Origin: Tachypleus tridentatus
Lineage: Eukaryota > Arthropoda > Merostomata > Xiphosura > Limulidae
Direction of reading: 5' to 3'
DNA length: 64,000 bases
NCBI RefSeq assembly: GCF_004210375.1
Contig: NW_027467782.1
Location: 36,011,771-36,075,770 of the forward strand
Of this stretch, positions 1 to 13,322 are shown in pieces. The first letter of the stretch is position 1. Every line of letters begins with the position of its first letter. The notes under the pieces were generated by a model that was not told where the DNA came from, searched no databases, and was given only the letters and a program-made list of their open reading frames with translations. The position numbers and the translations under genes are program-made.

Positions 1-880
1 CCGAGCCAGAGATTCTCACTGGTTTCTCCACTCAAGGGGTTTCTGCAGTGAGGCGTGTCTCCACTCGCAAAGATGGAGTTACATTGGCGACCAATATCTA
101 CATTCTGACATTTACATCACTGCACCTGCCACCTTTAAAGCAGGTTATCTTAACTGCATGGTACGGCCGTACATTCAAAACCCTCCCAAATGTTTCCAGT
201 GTCATATGTTTGTTCACTCAAAGATGTCATGTCGTGGTTCCCTGACATATGCTCATTGTGCTGGCAAGGACCACGATGCCTGTCAGTGTGAAACGGACCC
301 ACATTGTTTCAATTGCAATGGCTCTCATCCGTGCTACTTTCGTTCTTGCCCTAAATGGTTGAAATAAAAAGAAGTGCAGCATTTGAAAACGATTCATAAC
401 ATTACTTATCCTGAGGCTCGAAAATTGCCGTCCACCACATTCTTTCAGATATATATTGCTGCTGCACTTCGTTCTACAACTACAGTGGGAGAACAGAAAG
501 ATCTCTGTGCCTCCAGGAAAATCGTTCTCAAAACAGATGAAAAGACTTTTGGCCTCCATGGTTACAAAAGTTGATGAATAAATTCCTACACCCATCTTTG
601 TCCCATACATACATTCCAACAAACCCCAAAATCCACGTCCTTTGGTTCTGGGTTCAGGCATTTCCTCAGATGAATCTTCTTCTTCCACCCCAAGATGCAA
701 AACAATCATTTGTTCGTGACCTCAGTCACTGAAATCCCCTTTTAACAACAAAGACCTGCCCAATCGCCCCAGGGTAGAATCCATAGAGGTCGACATACCT
801 CCTTCGACTAAGCACAGTAAGGAAAAAGACGTAGTCGTAAACAGAAGGGTTCTCCAGCCAATTCGTCTACACGTCATTAA
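1..880 (+). pseudogene. LINE copy A ORF1 remnant (zinc-knuckle RNA-binding protein)
   Basis: The short open stretch at 158-367 contains CFQCHMFVHSKMSC, a C-x2-C-x4-H-x4-C knuckle, followed by a degraded second knuckle and a third of the form CFNCNGSHP. The same three knuckles are complete in copy B ORF1. ORF1 proteins of this kind bind the LINE RNA. The frame is broken several times. The end of ORF1 (TAA at 878-880) lies two bases before the ORF2 ATG, the same spacing as in copy B. Confidence 0.8.
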
Positions 881-882
881 AA

Positions 883-2870
883 ATGGGCACCTTGATACAA
901 CGGAACTGTCGAGGTTTACGTTCTAATCTGGATGGCATCAAAACACTGATTGCTTCCTACTATCCTGTATTCCTTTCCTTTTAGGAGACATTTCTGAAAC
1001 CTGCCGATACAGTCATCTTACAGCAGTTTTCTTTGTACAGAATGACGGTCTGTGCGATGGATGAGTGCATGGAGAGGTGACACTGTCGGTTTATCAGCAT
1101 GTACCCACCCTGTCCTTGTCACTCAACACTTCCTTTCAAGCGGTAGTCATCCGTGTTTCCTTGGGTCATACCATCACTGTTTGTTCTGTCTACCTGTCAC
1201 CTGGAGAGACATATGATAAATCAGACCTTTTAGCTCTCATTGGACATTTGCCATCTCACTTTTTAATCCTGGTGAACTTTAATGGACATCATCCCCTCTG
1301 GGGAAGTGCTGTTATAGATAAGAGGGGTGGCTCTGGATATCTGGAGCATTGCCGATACTCTAGGTGAAAGATTTTGCTGGGTATCTAACTGTTTGTCCCT
1401 TTGACCACAATCATCCCTTTAACTGGTGGTACTTAAACTGGCCCTTCGTCAGTCTGGCAGTAGATCAATTGGACCAGATGATATACACTATGACATGCTG
1501 AACCATCTATCTCCTGCTTCTCTTGCTATTCTTCTGGTTGTTTTTAACTAAATCTGCAAGGAGATTGCTTTTCCTGATGCCTGGCTGCAGGCTATTGTCC
1601 TACCTTTCTCCAAGCCTGGGAAAGATCCCAAGATTCCTTGAAACTACTGTCCAGTTGCTTTCACGAGCTGTCTCTGTGAGACCTCAGTGAGGATGGTTAA
1701 TGCTCGTCTTGTTTGGTTTCTCAAATCAAAAACCACCCAGTGCAGTTTCCGACGACAGCACTTCACCATGGACCACCTGATTCGACTTTAAACGTCAATC
1801 AGAGAAGTCTTTCTCAATCGATATCTTGTATCAATATTCTTTGACATTGAGAAGGCTTATGACGCAAGGTGGAGGTATGGCATTTTGCGAGACCTCTATA
1901 TATATTGGTTATGTGGCCAGTTGCACATTTTTATTAAATTTTTTTAATGGACAGGAGATTACAATTTCGTGTTTATTCGACACTTTCCCATTCTTTTCTA
2001 CAGGAACTTAGAGACCCTTAGGGCCGTGTTTTGAGTGTCACACTTTTCAGTATAAAATTAATGCCATCACTGAACAACTCCCTCTCATTGTTGCAAACAG
2101 GCTCTATGTCGACGACTTTCACATCTCATGTCAGTCGTCAAACATGAGATATATTTAGCGACAGCTACAGACTGCCCTCAGTCGTTAACTGAAATGGCTT
2201 TAATTTCTTTCTCTCTCTAAAACCGTTTGCATGTACTTTTGCCGCCAACAGGGTATTCATCCTAATCCTGAACTCTGTATCAGTGAAGTTGAGCTGCCTG
2301 AGGTCCCTGAGACCAAGTTCCTGGGGCTTATTTTTTACCGAAAGCTAACTTTTATACCACATGTTAAGCAGCTACGGGTCAAATGTACAATAGCACTGAA
2401 CATTCTACGTGTCCTCTCTACCACCACTTAGGGAGCGGATCGATGTATCACTGGTCTCTGGCTCTGCCAGACCCTCGGCCTTAAAGATGCTGGATCTCAT
2501 TCATCATCAAGGACTTCGGTTCTGCACTGGGGTGTTTTGCACCTCCTCATTTCAGAGCTTATACATAAAGTCTCATGCACCTTCTTTGCACCTCTGCCGT
2601 TTGCAACTGTCTTTACTGTATGCTTCGAAATTTTGTTCCTTATCAAAGCATCCCACCTGGGATTGTGTTTTCTTCCTCGGTGGGCCATACTTTTTTCAGA
2701 ACAAACGATCTGCCATTGCTCCTTTTGGCCTTTGCATCCGGGCGCAGTTCGATGAATTTGGTCTGTCCTTGGATGACATTGCTGCATCCGTTGGTTAGCC
2801 CAACCTATCATGGCTTCTTAGAGTCACCAAATGTGACGTGTCTTTAAATCATCTGAAAAAAGCAGTCACT
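883..2870 (+). pseudogene. LINE copy A ORF2 remnant (endonuclease and reverse transcriptase)
   Basis: Begins at ATG 883 with the family start, near-identical to copy B. An open segment at 1065-1367 keeps endonuclease text (VYLSPGETYD; the GDFNGHH motif is altered to VNFNGHH, losing the catalytic Asp). Reverse transcriptase similarity resumes near 1345; the catalytic box LYVDDFH is still readable near 2101-2121. The thumb region continues to about 2870. Internal deletions, stops and frameshifts exclude function. Confidence 0.85.
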
Positions 2871-3304
2871 CCCGATTGGAAATACTGTCTGTTATTTGCT
2901 GAACATCGTTCAAACCATTCTTCTATTCCTATTTGTGCAGATGATTTACTTTTTGAACTCCGAACTAGGACTGAAAAGGCTAACTTCGGGTGACTGACTG
3001 TGGATCTTGTACTTACCTTTTAGTTTTCGTGGCGGGTTATGATAATTACCATTATGCTACAGAAAGTCCTTTATGACTTCCGTTGCTGTAGTTTCTCTCT
3101 TAATGTTGTAGACTAGATGTAAACATTGGTTTTATGCTGTTTATGTTTTTAAGCTCTGTTTTGTTTTACTTTCATTTCCTTTTATGAATTTTACTATTTT
3201 CTTTACTTTTACCTTTTTAAGGGTTGATTGGCGCACATAGCCAAGCTGCCTTGTACCATTAAACACTAAATCAACCAACCAATCAATGTTTTATTAGAAA
3301 AGGT

Positions 3305-3442
3305 TTTTTTTTTTTTTTTTTTGAATTTCGTACAAAGCTACTCGAGAGCTATCTGCGCTAGCCGTCCCTAAATTAGCAGTATAAGACTAGAGGGAAGGCA
3401 GCTAGTCATCACCACCTACCGCCAACTCTTGGTCTATTCTTA
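3305..3442 (-). mobile_element. tRNA-headed SINE, 3' half only
   Basis: Reverse complement of the SINE body and tail: the AGCTTTGTACGAAATTC tail at the low end, then CGCAGATAGC, the ACTAGCTGCCTTCCCTCTAG block and the AGAGTTGGCGG block. The tRNA-like head is absent. A T-run at 3305-3322 is the reverse of the A-rich SINE tail. It lies just after LINE copy A. Confidence 0.85.
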
Positions 3443-4429
3443 GAATGACCTAATTTTTTTAAATTGTATGCTAATTTGTAGCTGAGAGACAATTAAAGGG
3501 GTTTTGGGCATCTACAGTTTCTTTTTCTTTGGCATTTTGTATTTTACAAATGCTGTCATTTTTGCATTTGTTTAAGTTTTGAAGAGAAAGAAATGTCTTG
3601 TTTTAGATTATCAAATATTTTTGGAAGACTAACCTCAAAATCAAGTAAAATTACTCATTATATTTCAGAGCTGGGCCCGGCAACTCACAAGTAGCCTTAT
3701 GTGATTCAGTAAAGTAATTTGATCTTCACATTTTCTTAGTGAATTACAAATTTTATGTTGAGAAAATCAGTTAAATATGATTCAAAAGGGTAACAAAACT
3801 ATAAGTATAAACAGATGTATACTGTTGCACATTTCGAGCTATTTAGAATAAAGAAATGTTTCATGTTACAATCTGAAGTTATTCTAGAAAGAAAAATGTA
3901 ATTTAAGTATATTTTGATTTTTTTATTTTGGTGGTCACAAGGTCAGTCAAATGGGACTACCTCATATGGAAGAGAAAATAACAGACAAAATAATTATTGA
4001 AAATACTTTATTAAAAATTCAATATTTTTTCCAAAATGGCCCCTGATGTCTACTGAAAGTTTTTGATATTTATTAGATAAAATTGAATGGAAACTATAAA
4101 GTTCAATACGGGGTCACGAACCCTTTCACTATGGGCTTGGTATAACATACACGAGTTCGTCTACATATTTCTAAGCATTAAGAGTTTGTGCTGTAGCCTT
4201 TTATATAGCATATGTATTTTCACAAAGTTTGGTATACTTTTAGTAAAAAGTGCATATTCTTTAATAAAATATTTTTACTAGAAATGTGTTTGCGAAAATA
4301 GAGTCTGTTTCGTTACTATTCTGAATGTAAAGGGATTTCATGTTAGGATTAAGAGAACTACTCTTTATCCTCAAAATATCAGATATTATTTGCATAATCT
4401 CTAAAACATTCTAAATACATTTCAAACAT
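3443..4429. other. Unannotated AT-rich sequence
   Basis: No convincing exon, repeat unit or transposon feature was seen on either strand. The short open frame at 4087-4281 has no recognisable motif or splice context. Confidence 0.5.
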
Positions 4430-4565
4430 TTATTGATGACGAGAGACCCAATTGAAATAAAATGTATCTCGGAAAGGCTGGTATGGGTATTAACACTTTT
4501 ATTGAAAATGAAAGAACAACGTTTCGACCTTCCAAGATGATCTTCAGGTCAAATGAAAATTCAAA
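4430..4565 (-). mobile_element. Penelope-like element pLTR fragment
   Basis: Shares its order of blocks with the other Penelope-derived pieces here: GATGACGAGA, then AAATGTATCTCGG, GGCTGGTATGGGTATTAA, AGAACAACGTTTCGACCTT and TTCAGGT. Read on the minus strand the last part is a hammerhead ribozyme motif (4514-4550). Hammerheads in pseudo-LTRs are known for Penelope-like elements. No coding part is attached. It is directly followed by a dead Tigger transposase. Confidence 0.65.
4514..4550 (-). ncRNA. Degraded hammerhead ribozyme motif
   Basis: On the minus strand the core CUGAAGA, a stem II region, GAAAC, GUU and then GUUC appear in hammerhead order. Core residues CUGANGA and GAAA are intact, but stem II pairs only weakly (AUCU with AGGU) with extra bases, and stem I is reduced to about three pairs because the 5' strand is GAC rather than GAAC. 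Likely inactive. Confidence 0.5.
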
Positions 4566-4600
4566 CGAAAGCTTGACGTAAGAAAACGTAACGGAAGAAA

Positions 4601-5703
4601 ACAATGGATAAGGAGCAATTTATAAAACTTTTCGTCAAGCGTGGTTGGTTATTTCGTTTTAAAAAACGCTCTGTGGTTCATAATATTCGAATTGCAGGCA
4701 AAAGATCAAGTGAAGACGTAGATGGTGCTGAAATATTTCCCATTTAATTGATAAAAATTATTGAAAAAGTTCGGTGCAAAGATAAGCAGTTTTTCATGTT
4801 GATGAAGCTGGGTTATGTTGGCAATAATTGCCTTCTAGAACTTTTCTGTCAGAAAATTAAAAAAAACTCAGTCAATTTACAAAACGTCAAAAGATTGTTT
4901 GAAACTTTTGTTAATCGGAAGTGCATCTGGCGAGTTTAAATTAAAAATCATGCTTGTGTATCGTGCAGACGTTTCCCGGGCACTTAGTGGTTGTGCAAAG
5001 AAGACCCTTCCACTTGTTTGGCGATCAAATAAAAAAGTATGAATTACGAAAACATTATTTGATGACTGGTGAAAAGGCTAATTTTGTCCAACAGCTGAAC
5101 ATAAGTGCAAAGAAAACAAACAACTTGGACTTTAAAGCTTTGTTTTTATTGGGTAATGCACCAAGCCGTCTAACGGGACATTGTGACCTTTACGAAAATC
5201 TCAAAATTCACTTTTTTCCACTCAATAGAACATGTCCACTGCAACCAACGGATCAAGATGTCATTGCGATGTTTAAAGCTTATTATTTTAAGCAAACTTT
5301 TCTCAAGCAAGAAAGGCTACAACTAGAAGAGCTGCACTATTTATGACTGAATTGTGGAAAAATTACAACATCAGAAGTGCTATCGAAAGCATCATCGAAG
5401 CGTGGTTCCAAGTTAGCAAGAGTAACACGAGAGCGACGTGGAAGAACGTTTTGTCTGATGGCGCAACTCATTCCTTCGGCTTTGAGTCCGAAATTAGAGA
5501 TGTTTCCGAAGACGTCATCAAAATTGGACACACTATTTAATTCGAGTCTTTGGTCGTGGCTAATGTCCGAGAGTGCATTTACGCACATTCTCAAACTCTC
5601 GACAATGATACGCTCTTTAATTTAGACCAAGATCGGGCATATCATGAAGAAGAAGAAAGTCCAGAGTGTAATGAAGGTACTAGTGAAGAGCAGGAAGAAT
5701 AAT
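4601..5703 (+). pseudogene. Tigger/pogo-like DNA transposase, dead
   Basis: Reading through stops and shifts gives the order of a Tigger transposase. First comes WLFRFKKRSVVHNIRIAGK near 4645, typical of the CENP-B-type DNA-binding region. ASGEFKLKIMLVYRA follows near 4923, and then the DDE catalytic core at 4954-5346. There LLDNAPGH has become LLGNAPSR, losing a catalytic Asp. A TDQDVIAMFKAYYFKQTF block follows, and a C-terminal acidic tail runs to the stop at 5701-5703. Known members cut and paste at TA sites. Inverted repeats were not identified. At least four disabling changes are visible. Confidence 0.85.
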
Positions 5704-7240
5704 TTATCTTACTGGAACTTGAAACAATGTTTCGGGCAGTGGAAACTGCTACATACTTAATTATGAATCATGATTCAGACCTGGAGTGCGGTTATAAAAT
5801 GTCATTCGATGTTACCGAGAATTGAAATAAAGAAAAAGAAAATGGTGCAACCAAGAAGAGATAGATTTTCTTTAATCAGTAACATTTTAATTTTTTTTAT
5901 TTTTTCAAAATTAAAAAAATTCAAAAGTTTACAAATTAATATCGCTTTTATTTTACCTCATAACTATTTCTATTTTTCTAACTAATCAGGCTTAATTATT
6001 TCTACTATGAAAAATCCCTTATGATACCCACGTATCGTTATTTTTTCTAACTGAAACTATTCCCCGTTCAATGCTGATTCAATCAATGCGGTTGTGTTTC
6101 CCACGCATTAACCGCCCTGTACGATACATATATACTTTGAAACATGCCAGCAGCCATGAGTATGACAACACAGTTTTATAACATTGGTAGTATTAGGTAT
6201 TGTTTAGTATTAGGTAGTATTCATAGTATTGCTGCTATGTAGTTTTGTACTTATCAAGAATAAGACTAATCACATAACGTGTTAGTTTACCGTTAGAAGC
6301 GTATAAATGCAGAGACGAATTGACATCAATAACCTCGTTTCATTCTTCGACAAGTAGCTGAAGTGTTTAGACGTGAGAAGTCATCGCTGCCATGTTGTCT
6401 TCATCGATCAGTTCAATCCTAGCGTCTCAGTTGACCCTAGAAAAACCAAAATTCTTCAGCGAGGAGACATGTTACTGCAGCTTTCAACACTCCAGGACCA
6501 TGCATATGTATGTAAACCATGGAAAGTAGATATTAACGTTCAATGCTCTCCTGCCTGAAGTTCACGTTGCTTGTATTCGATATTTATTAAGAACGTTCAT
6601 TTGTCTTAACTCCTGCTGGAATTCGACATTCTCTGGAAACAACAACTTTCACGCAACTCCATGCTGCTCACAGAATTCATTCCAAGACCACGGCATTGCC
6701 AACTAACTTCGTTAAAGTTGTGACCGAAGACAAACAGGTAGCTGATTTTATACTTAAACACGGATGTATCCTACAGTATTTTCATTTTAGTGCCAAACGC
6801 CCCCAACATCGATCAACTAATTTTCAAAATGTCAAGTCTGTCAATCATAGTACTTCTATTATAACATACATAAGGTATAATAATACTTTCTGATGTCTTC
6901 ATCCAGACACTTTAAAAAAAAAATTGTCTGCATCATCTTGCAGACATCTTACCATATGGCAGAAAAAAAAGCATAGTGCTATCTTACTTCATAGCATAGG
7001 AAATCGAATAGGTAGCAGCCCCCTCCTCAAATATCTGTGTTTTCAAGAAGTTTTTGAGAAAAAACATATTAGAGTATTCTCAGTTTTTTGATTATTTGGA
7101 AAACAAGATCTGCATTCACAGTGCTTTCTATATGTAGATATCAACTGAATTAAGTAATAGTGAAATAAAATATTGAACTAATACATATTACTTCTCATAA
7201 TTTTATTTAGAAACAGCACACCATTCTTCAGTACAAACTT
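5704..7240. other. No recognised feature
   Basis: AT-rich sequence. The stretch 6360-6720 has higher GC and short open frames (6373-6558, 6696-6893), but I recognise no family, splice pair or repeat in it. It could be the decayed flank of the Tigger element. Confidence 0.4.
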
Positions 7241-7259
7241 CTATGAACATATTAAGTAC

Positions 7260-10200
7260 ATGAAAGAAATAAAAGTTACATTCAGGGATGCATGTACCTG
7301 TATCATAAAAAATAGAAAATAACATATGCTGGTACACATAGTTATATAATAAAAAAGTAATAGAAAATAACGTCCACTGGTACAGGTAGCTACACAATAA
7401 ACAATAAATAGAAAATAATACCTACTGGTAGATGTAGCTGTACAACAAATAGAAAATAGCATCCACTGGTAGATGTAGCTGTACAACAAATAGAAAATAA
7501 CATCTACTGGTAGATGTAGCTGTACAACAAATAGAAAATAGTATCCACTGGTAGATGTAGCTGTACAATAAATAGAAAATAGTATCCACTGGTAGATGTA
7601 GCTGTACAACAAATAGAAAATAGCATCCACTGGTAGATGTAGCTGTACAACAAATAGAAAATAACATCTACTGGTAGATGTAGCTGTACAACAAATAGAA
7701 AATAGTATCCACTGATAGATGTAGCTGTATAATAAAAAAACGAAATTGGAAATAATATTTACTGGTACATGTACAAATACAGTAAACATGAAATAATAAA
7801 ATACATTTCACTGATACATGTGGTTATAAAACAAATAAGGAAAAAAGTAACATACACTGGTACATGTAGCTCTATAAGAAATAAAAAACAACATACACTG
7901 GTATATGTAGCTCAATAAGAAATAAAAAACAACATACAGTGGTATATGTAGCTCAATAAGAAATAAAAACAACATACACTGGTATATGTAGCTCAATAAG
8001 AATAAAAAAACAAACATACACTGGTATATGTAGCTCAATAAGAAATAAAAAAAAACATACACTGGTATATGTAGCTCAAAAAAAAAAAAAAAAACAACAT
8101 ACACTGGTATATGTAGCTCAATAAGAAATAAAAAACAACATACACTGGTATATGTAGCTCAATAAGAAATAAAAAAACAACATACACTGGTATATGTAGC
8201 TCAATAAGAAATAAAAAAACATAAAAAAAAAAAAAACAACATACACTGGTATATGTAGCTCAATAAGAAATAAAAAAACAACATACACTGGTATATGTAG
8301 CTCAATAAGAAATAAAAAAACAACATACACTGGTATATGTAGCTCAATAAGAAATAAAAAACAACATACACTGGTATATGTAGCTCAATAAGAAATAAAA
8401 AACAACATACACTGGTATATGTAGCTCAATAAGAAATAAAAACAACATACACTGGTATATGTAGCTCAATAAGAAATAAAAAACAACATACACTGGTATA
8501 TGTAGCTCAATAAGAAATAAAAAAAAAAACATACACTGGTATATGTAGCTCAATAAGAAAAAAAAAACAACATACACTGGTATATGTAGCTCAATAAAGA
8601 AAAAAAACAACATACACTGGTATATGTAGCTCAATAAGAAATAAAAAAAACAACATACAGTGGTATATGTAGCTCAATAAGAAAAAAAAACACAACATAC
8701 ACTGGTATATGTAGCTCAATAAGAAATAAAAACAACATACACTGGTATATGTAGCTCAATAAGAAATAAAAAACAACATACACTGGTATATGTAGCTCAA
8801 TAAGAAATAAAAACAACATACACTGGTATATGTAGCTCAATAAGAAATAAAAAAACAACATACACTGGTATATGTAGCTCAATAAGAAATAAAAAACAAC
8901 ATACACTGGTATATGTAGCTCAATAAGAAATAAAAAAACAACATACACTGGTATATGTAGCTCAATAAGAAATAAAAACAACATACACTGGTATATGTAG
9001 CTCAATAAGAAATAAAAACAACATACACTGGTATATGTAGCTCAATAAGAAATAAAAAACAACAACATACACTGGTATATGTAGCTCAATAAGAAATAAA
9101 AAAAAACATACACTGGTATATGTAGCTCAATAAGAAATAAAAACAACATACACTGGTATATGTAGCTCATAAGAAATAAAAAACAACATACACTGGTATA
9201 TGTAGCTCAATAAGAAATAAAAACAACATACACTGGTATATGTAGCTCAATAAGAATAAAAACAACATACACTGGTATATGTAGCTCAATAAGAAATAAA
9301 AAAACAACATACACTGGTATATGTAGCTCAATAAGAAATAAAAAACAACATACACTGGTATATGTAGCTCAATAAGAAATATAAAAACAACATACACTGG
9401 TATATGTAGCTCAATAAGAAATAAAAAACAACATACACTGGTATATGTAGCTCAATAAGAAATAAAAAACAACATACACTGGTATATGTAGCTCAATAAG
9501 AAATAAAAAAAAACATACACTGGTATATGTAGCTCAATAAGAAATAAAAAACAACATACACTGGTATATGTAGCTCAATAAGAAATAAAAAACAACATAC
9601 ACTGGTATATGTAGCTCAATAAGAAATAAAACAACATACACTGGTATATGTAGCTCAATAAGAAAAAAAACAACATACACTGGTATATGTAGCTCAATAA
9701 AAAAAAAACAACATACACTGGTATATGTAGCTCAATAAGAAATAAAAAACAACATACACTGGTATATGTAGCTCAATAAGAAATAAAAACAACATACAGT
9801 GGTATATGTAGCTCAATAAGAAATAAAAAACAACATACACTGGTATATGTAGCTCAATAAGAAATAAAAAAACAACATACACTGGTATATGTAGCTCAAT
9901 AAGAAATAAAAAACAACATACACTGGTATATGTAGCTCAATAAGAAATAAAAAACAAACATACACTGGTATATGTAGCTCAATAAGAAATAAAAAACAAC
10001 ATACACTGGTATATGTAGCTCAATAAGAAATAAAAACAACATACACTGGTATATGTAGCTCAATAAGAAATAAAAACAACATACATATGTAGCTCAATAA
10101 AAAAAAAAACAACATACACTGGTATATGTAGCTCAATAAGAAATAAAAACAACATACACTGGTATATGTAGCTCAATAAGAAATAAAAAACAACATACAC

Positions 10201-12672
10201 TGGTATATGTAGCTCAATAAGAAATAAAAAACAACATACACTGGTATATGTAGCTCAATAAGAAATAAAAACAACATACACTGGTATATGTAGCTCAACA
10301 TACACTGAAATAAAAAAAAAAACATACACTGGTATATGTAGCTCAATAAGAAATAAAAAACAACATACACTGGTATATGTAGCTCAATAAGAAATAAAAA
10401 AACAACATACACTGGTATATGTAGCTCAAAAGAAATAAAAAACAACATACACTGGTACATGTAGCTCAATAAGAAATAAAAAACAACATACACTGGTATA
10501 TGTAGCTCAATAAAATAAAAAAAACATACACTGGTATATGTAGCTCAAAAGAAATAAAAAAACAACATACACTGGTATATGTAGCTCAATAAGAAATAAA
10601 AAACAACATACACTGGTATATGTAGCTCAATAAGAAATAAAAAACAACATACACTGGTATATGTAGCTCAATAAGAAATAAAAAAACAACATACACTGGT
10701 ATATGTAGCTCAATAAGAAATAAAAAACAACATACACTGGTATATGTAGCTCAATAAGAAATAAAAAAAACAACATACACTGGTATATGTAGCTCAATAA
10801 GAAATAAAAAACAACATACACTGGTATATGTAGCTCAATAAGAAATAAAAAAAACATACACTGGTATATGTAGCTCAATAAGAAATAAAAAACAACATAC
10901 ACTGGTATATGTAGCTCAATAAGAAATAAAAAACAACATACACTGGTATATGTAGCTCAATAAGAAATAAAAAACAACATACACTGGTATATGTAGCTCA
11001 ATAAGAAATAAAAACAACATACACTGGTATATGTAGCTCAATAAGAAATAAAAACAACATACACTGGTATATGTAGCTCAATAAGAAATAAAAAACAACA
11101 TACACTGGTATATGTAGCTCAATAAGAAATAAAAAACAACATACACTGGTATATGTAGCTCAATAAGAAATAAAAAACAACATACACTGGTATATGTAGC
11201 TCAATAAGAAATAAAAACAACATACACTGGTATATGTAGCTCAATAAGAAATAAAAAACAACATACACTGGTATATGTAGCTCAATAAGAAATAAAAACA
11301 ACATACACTGGTATATGTAGCTCAATAAGAAATAAAAAAACAACATACACTGGTATATGTAGCTCAATAAGAAATAAAAAAACAACATACAGTGGTATAT
11401 GTAGCTCAATAAGAAATAAAAAAACAACATACACTGGTATATGTAGCTCAATAAGAAATAAAAAACAACATACAGTGGTATATGTAGCTCAATAAGAAAT
11501 AAAAAAACAACATACACTGGTATATGTAGCTCAATAAAAAAAAAAACAACATACACTGGTATATGTAGCTCAATAAGAAAAAAACAACATACACTGGTAT
11601 ATGTAGCTCAATAAGAAATAAAAAACAACATACACTGGTATATGTAGCTCAATAAGAAATAAAAAACAACATACAGTGGTATATGTAGCTCAATAAGAAA
11701 TAAAAAACAACATACACTGGTATATGTAGCTCAATAAGAAATAAAAAACAACATACACTGGTATATGTAGCTCAATAAGAAATAAAAAACAACATACAGT
11801 GGTATATGTAGCTCAATAAGAAATAAAAAACAACATACAGTGGTATATGTAGCTCAATAAGAAATAAAAAACAACATACAGTGGTATATGTAGCTCAATA
11901 AGAAATAAAAAAACAACATACAGTGGTATAAAGAAATAAAACAACATACAGTGGTATATGTAGCTCAATAAGAAATAAAAACAACATACAGTGGTATATG
12001 TAGCTCAATAAGAAATAAAAAACAACATACACTGGTATATGTAGCTCAATAAGAAATAAAAACAACATACACTGGTATATGTAGCTCAATAAGAAATAAA
12101 AAAACAACATACACTGGTATATGTAGCTCAATAAGAAATAAAAAACAACATACAGTGGTATATGTAGCTCAATAAGAAATAAAAAACAACATACAGTGGT
12201 ATATGTAGCTCAATAAGAAATAAAAAACAACATACAGTGGTACATGTAGCTCAAAAGAAATAAAAACAACATACAGTGGTATATGTAGCTCAATAAGAAA
12301 TAAAAAACAACATACACTGGTATATGTAGCTCAATAAGAAATAAAAAAACAACATACAGTGGTACAACATACAGTGGTACATGTAGCTCAAAAGAAATAA
12401 AAACAACATACAGTGGTATATGTAGCTCAATAAGAAATAAAAAACAACATACACTGGTATATGCAGCTCAATAAGAAATAAAAAACAACATACACTGGTA
12501 TATGTAGCTCAATAAGAAATAAAAAACAACATACACTGGTATATGTAGCTCAATAAGAAATAAAAAACAACATACAGTGGTACATGTAGCTCTGTAAGAA
12601 ATAAAAAACAACATACAGTGGTACATGTAACTCTAAGAAATAAAAAACAACATACACTGGTACATGTATAGA
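7260..12672. repeat. 41-bp satellite array, roughly 130 units
   Basis: Tandem units of about 41 bases, typical pieces being ACATACACTGGTATATGTAG followed by CTCAATAAGAAATAAAAAAC. The left flank (about 7260-7800) is an older variant with TAGATGTAGCTGTACAACAA; the middle is homogeneous. The right part from about 11640 shifts to CAGTGG in place of CACTGG and ends with TGGTACATGTA variants. The A-run changes length from unit to unit. Each unit has a short inverted repeat (ACATA with TATGT). Long minus-strand frames rich in SYIYQC arise only because the repeat lacks stops in one frame. Confidence 0.97.
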
Positions 12673-12764
12673 GAGAAAAGGGGAGAAAAGTTTTAAAATG
12701 TAAGTATACTTTCCATCCTTTCATTTATTTTTCTCATGCACATAAAATAGAATTAATTATTGAT

Positions 12765-12873
12765 AAAAATATATATGTAAAACTGCTGGTTTGAACATGC
12801 TTTTTTCCTCAACCCAAACCAGCCGTTTTACATATATATTTTTATCTACAAGTGGGTTTTCTCGTCACCATTG
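12765..12873. mobile_element. Penelope-derived palindromic insertion
   Basis: Two inverted arms, AAATATATATGTAAAACTGC near 12768 and its complement ending near 12845, flank CTCAACCCAAACCAGCC, then ACAAGTGGGTTTTCTCGTCA. The same blocks occur in the longer insertion at 35771-36105. Flanks ATTAATTATTGAT (12752-12764) and ATTAATTGTTGAT (12874-12886) form a 13-base target-site duplication with one mismatch. Confidence 0.6.
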
Positions 12874-12886
12874 ATTAATTGTTGAT

Positions 12887-13322
12887 AAATTGAAAAATAA
12901 TTTGATAATTATTTGTTCGCTTGTTGAAATAATGTAGATTCTACCACACTTACTTGTAAATAGCATGGTTAACAGTTTATTCCTGTTTTCTTTTGAAATA
13001 CATTTTTACAGAATAAAAGTGAAGTAATCTTACTGTATTATGTTACATGGTTTTGTGTAACCATACAATTCTCATAACAAAAATAAATACTATGAACATC
13101 ATGCTCTTTCACCTGGAGTGAAGTCCATATATTTTCTGTTTTAAAACTTAGGTCAGAAACTGAATATGAGTGTAATCTCGTTCATTCTTTAATATAATAT
13201 TTTTGCATTAAAATAAAATATCTTTTTATTTGTAAGGTTTTAAAACAACAATTTTAAAATGGTCATGTTTTTTTTTCCAGCACATTTGCTGTGAACAATA
13301 TTATACTTCAAAAAACAAAAAG
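12887..13322. other. No recognised feature
   Basis: AT-rich sequence between a Penelope-derived insertion and a SINE, with no frame, splice pair or repeat that I can support. Confidence 0.5.

Larger units (their letters stand above)
1..3290 (+). mobile_element. Non-LTR retrotransposon (LINE), copy A, decayed, cut by window edge
   Basis: Aligns by eye along its length with the full-length copy B at 24594-30881. It starts inside ORF1, keeps zinc-knuckle remnants, then ORF2 endonuclease and reverse transcriptase pieces, and ends with the family 3' tail (ACTAAATCAACC then CAAT-type repeats near 3265-3287). A deletion of roughly 700 bases relative to copy B joins the endonuclease to the reverse transcriptase near 1340, and another near 2945 removes most of RNase H. 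Many stops and frameshifts show it is dead. The RNase H-bearing ORF2 with a C-terminal CCHC in the intact copy suggests an I-group (I/Nimb-like) element; the clade is inferred. Confidence 0.9.

Noticed and set aside
4436..4452. Plus-strand TGATGACGAGAGACC as a hammerhead core
   Set aside because: Only three bases separate the CUGANGA-like and GAAA-like parts, so no stem II can form. The true ribozyme lies on the other strand nearby.
7241..12724. Many minus-strand frames of 60-180 codons rich in LLSYIYQCMLF
   Set aside because: They are read-outs of the 41-bp satellite in a stop-free frame. Frames break wherever the A-run length changes, and there is no start context or family similarity.
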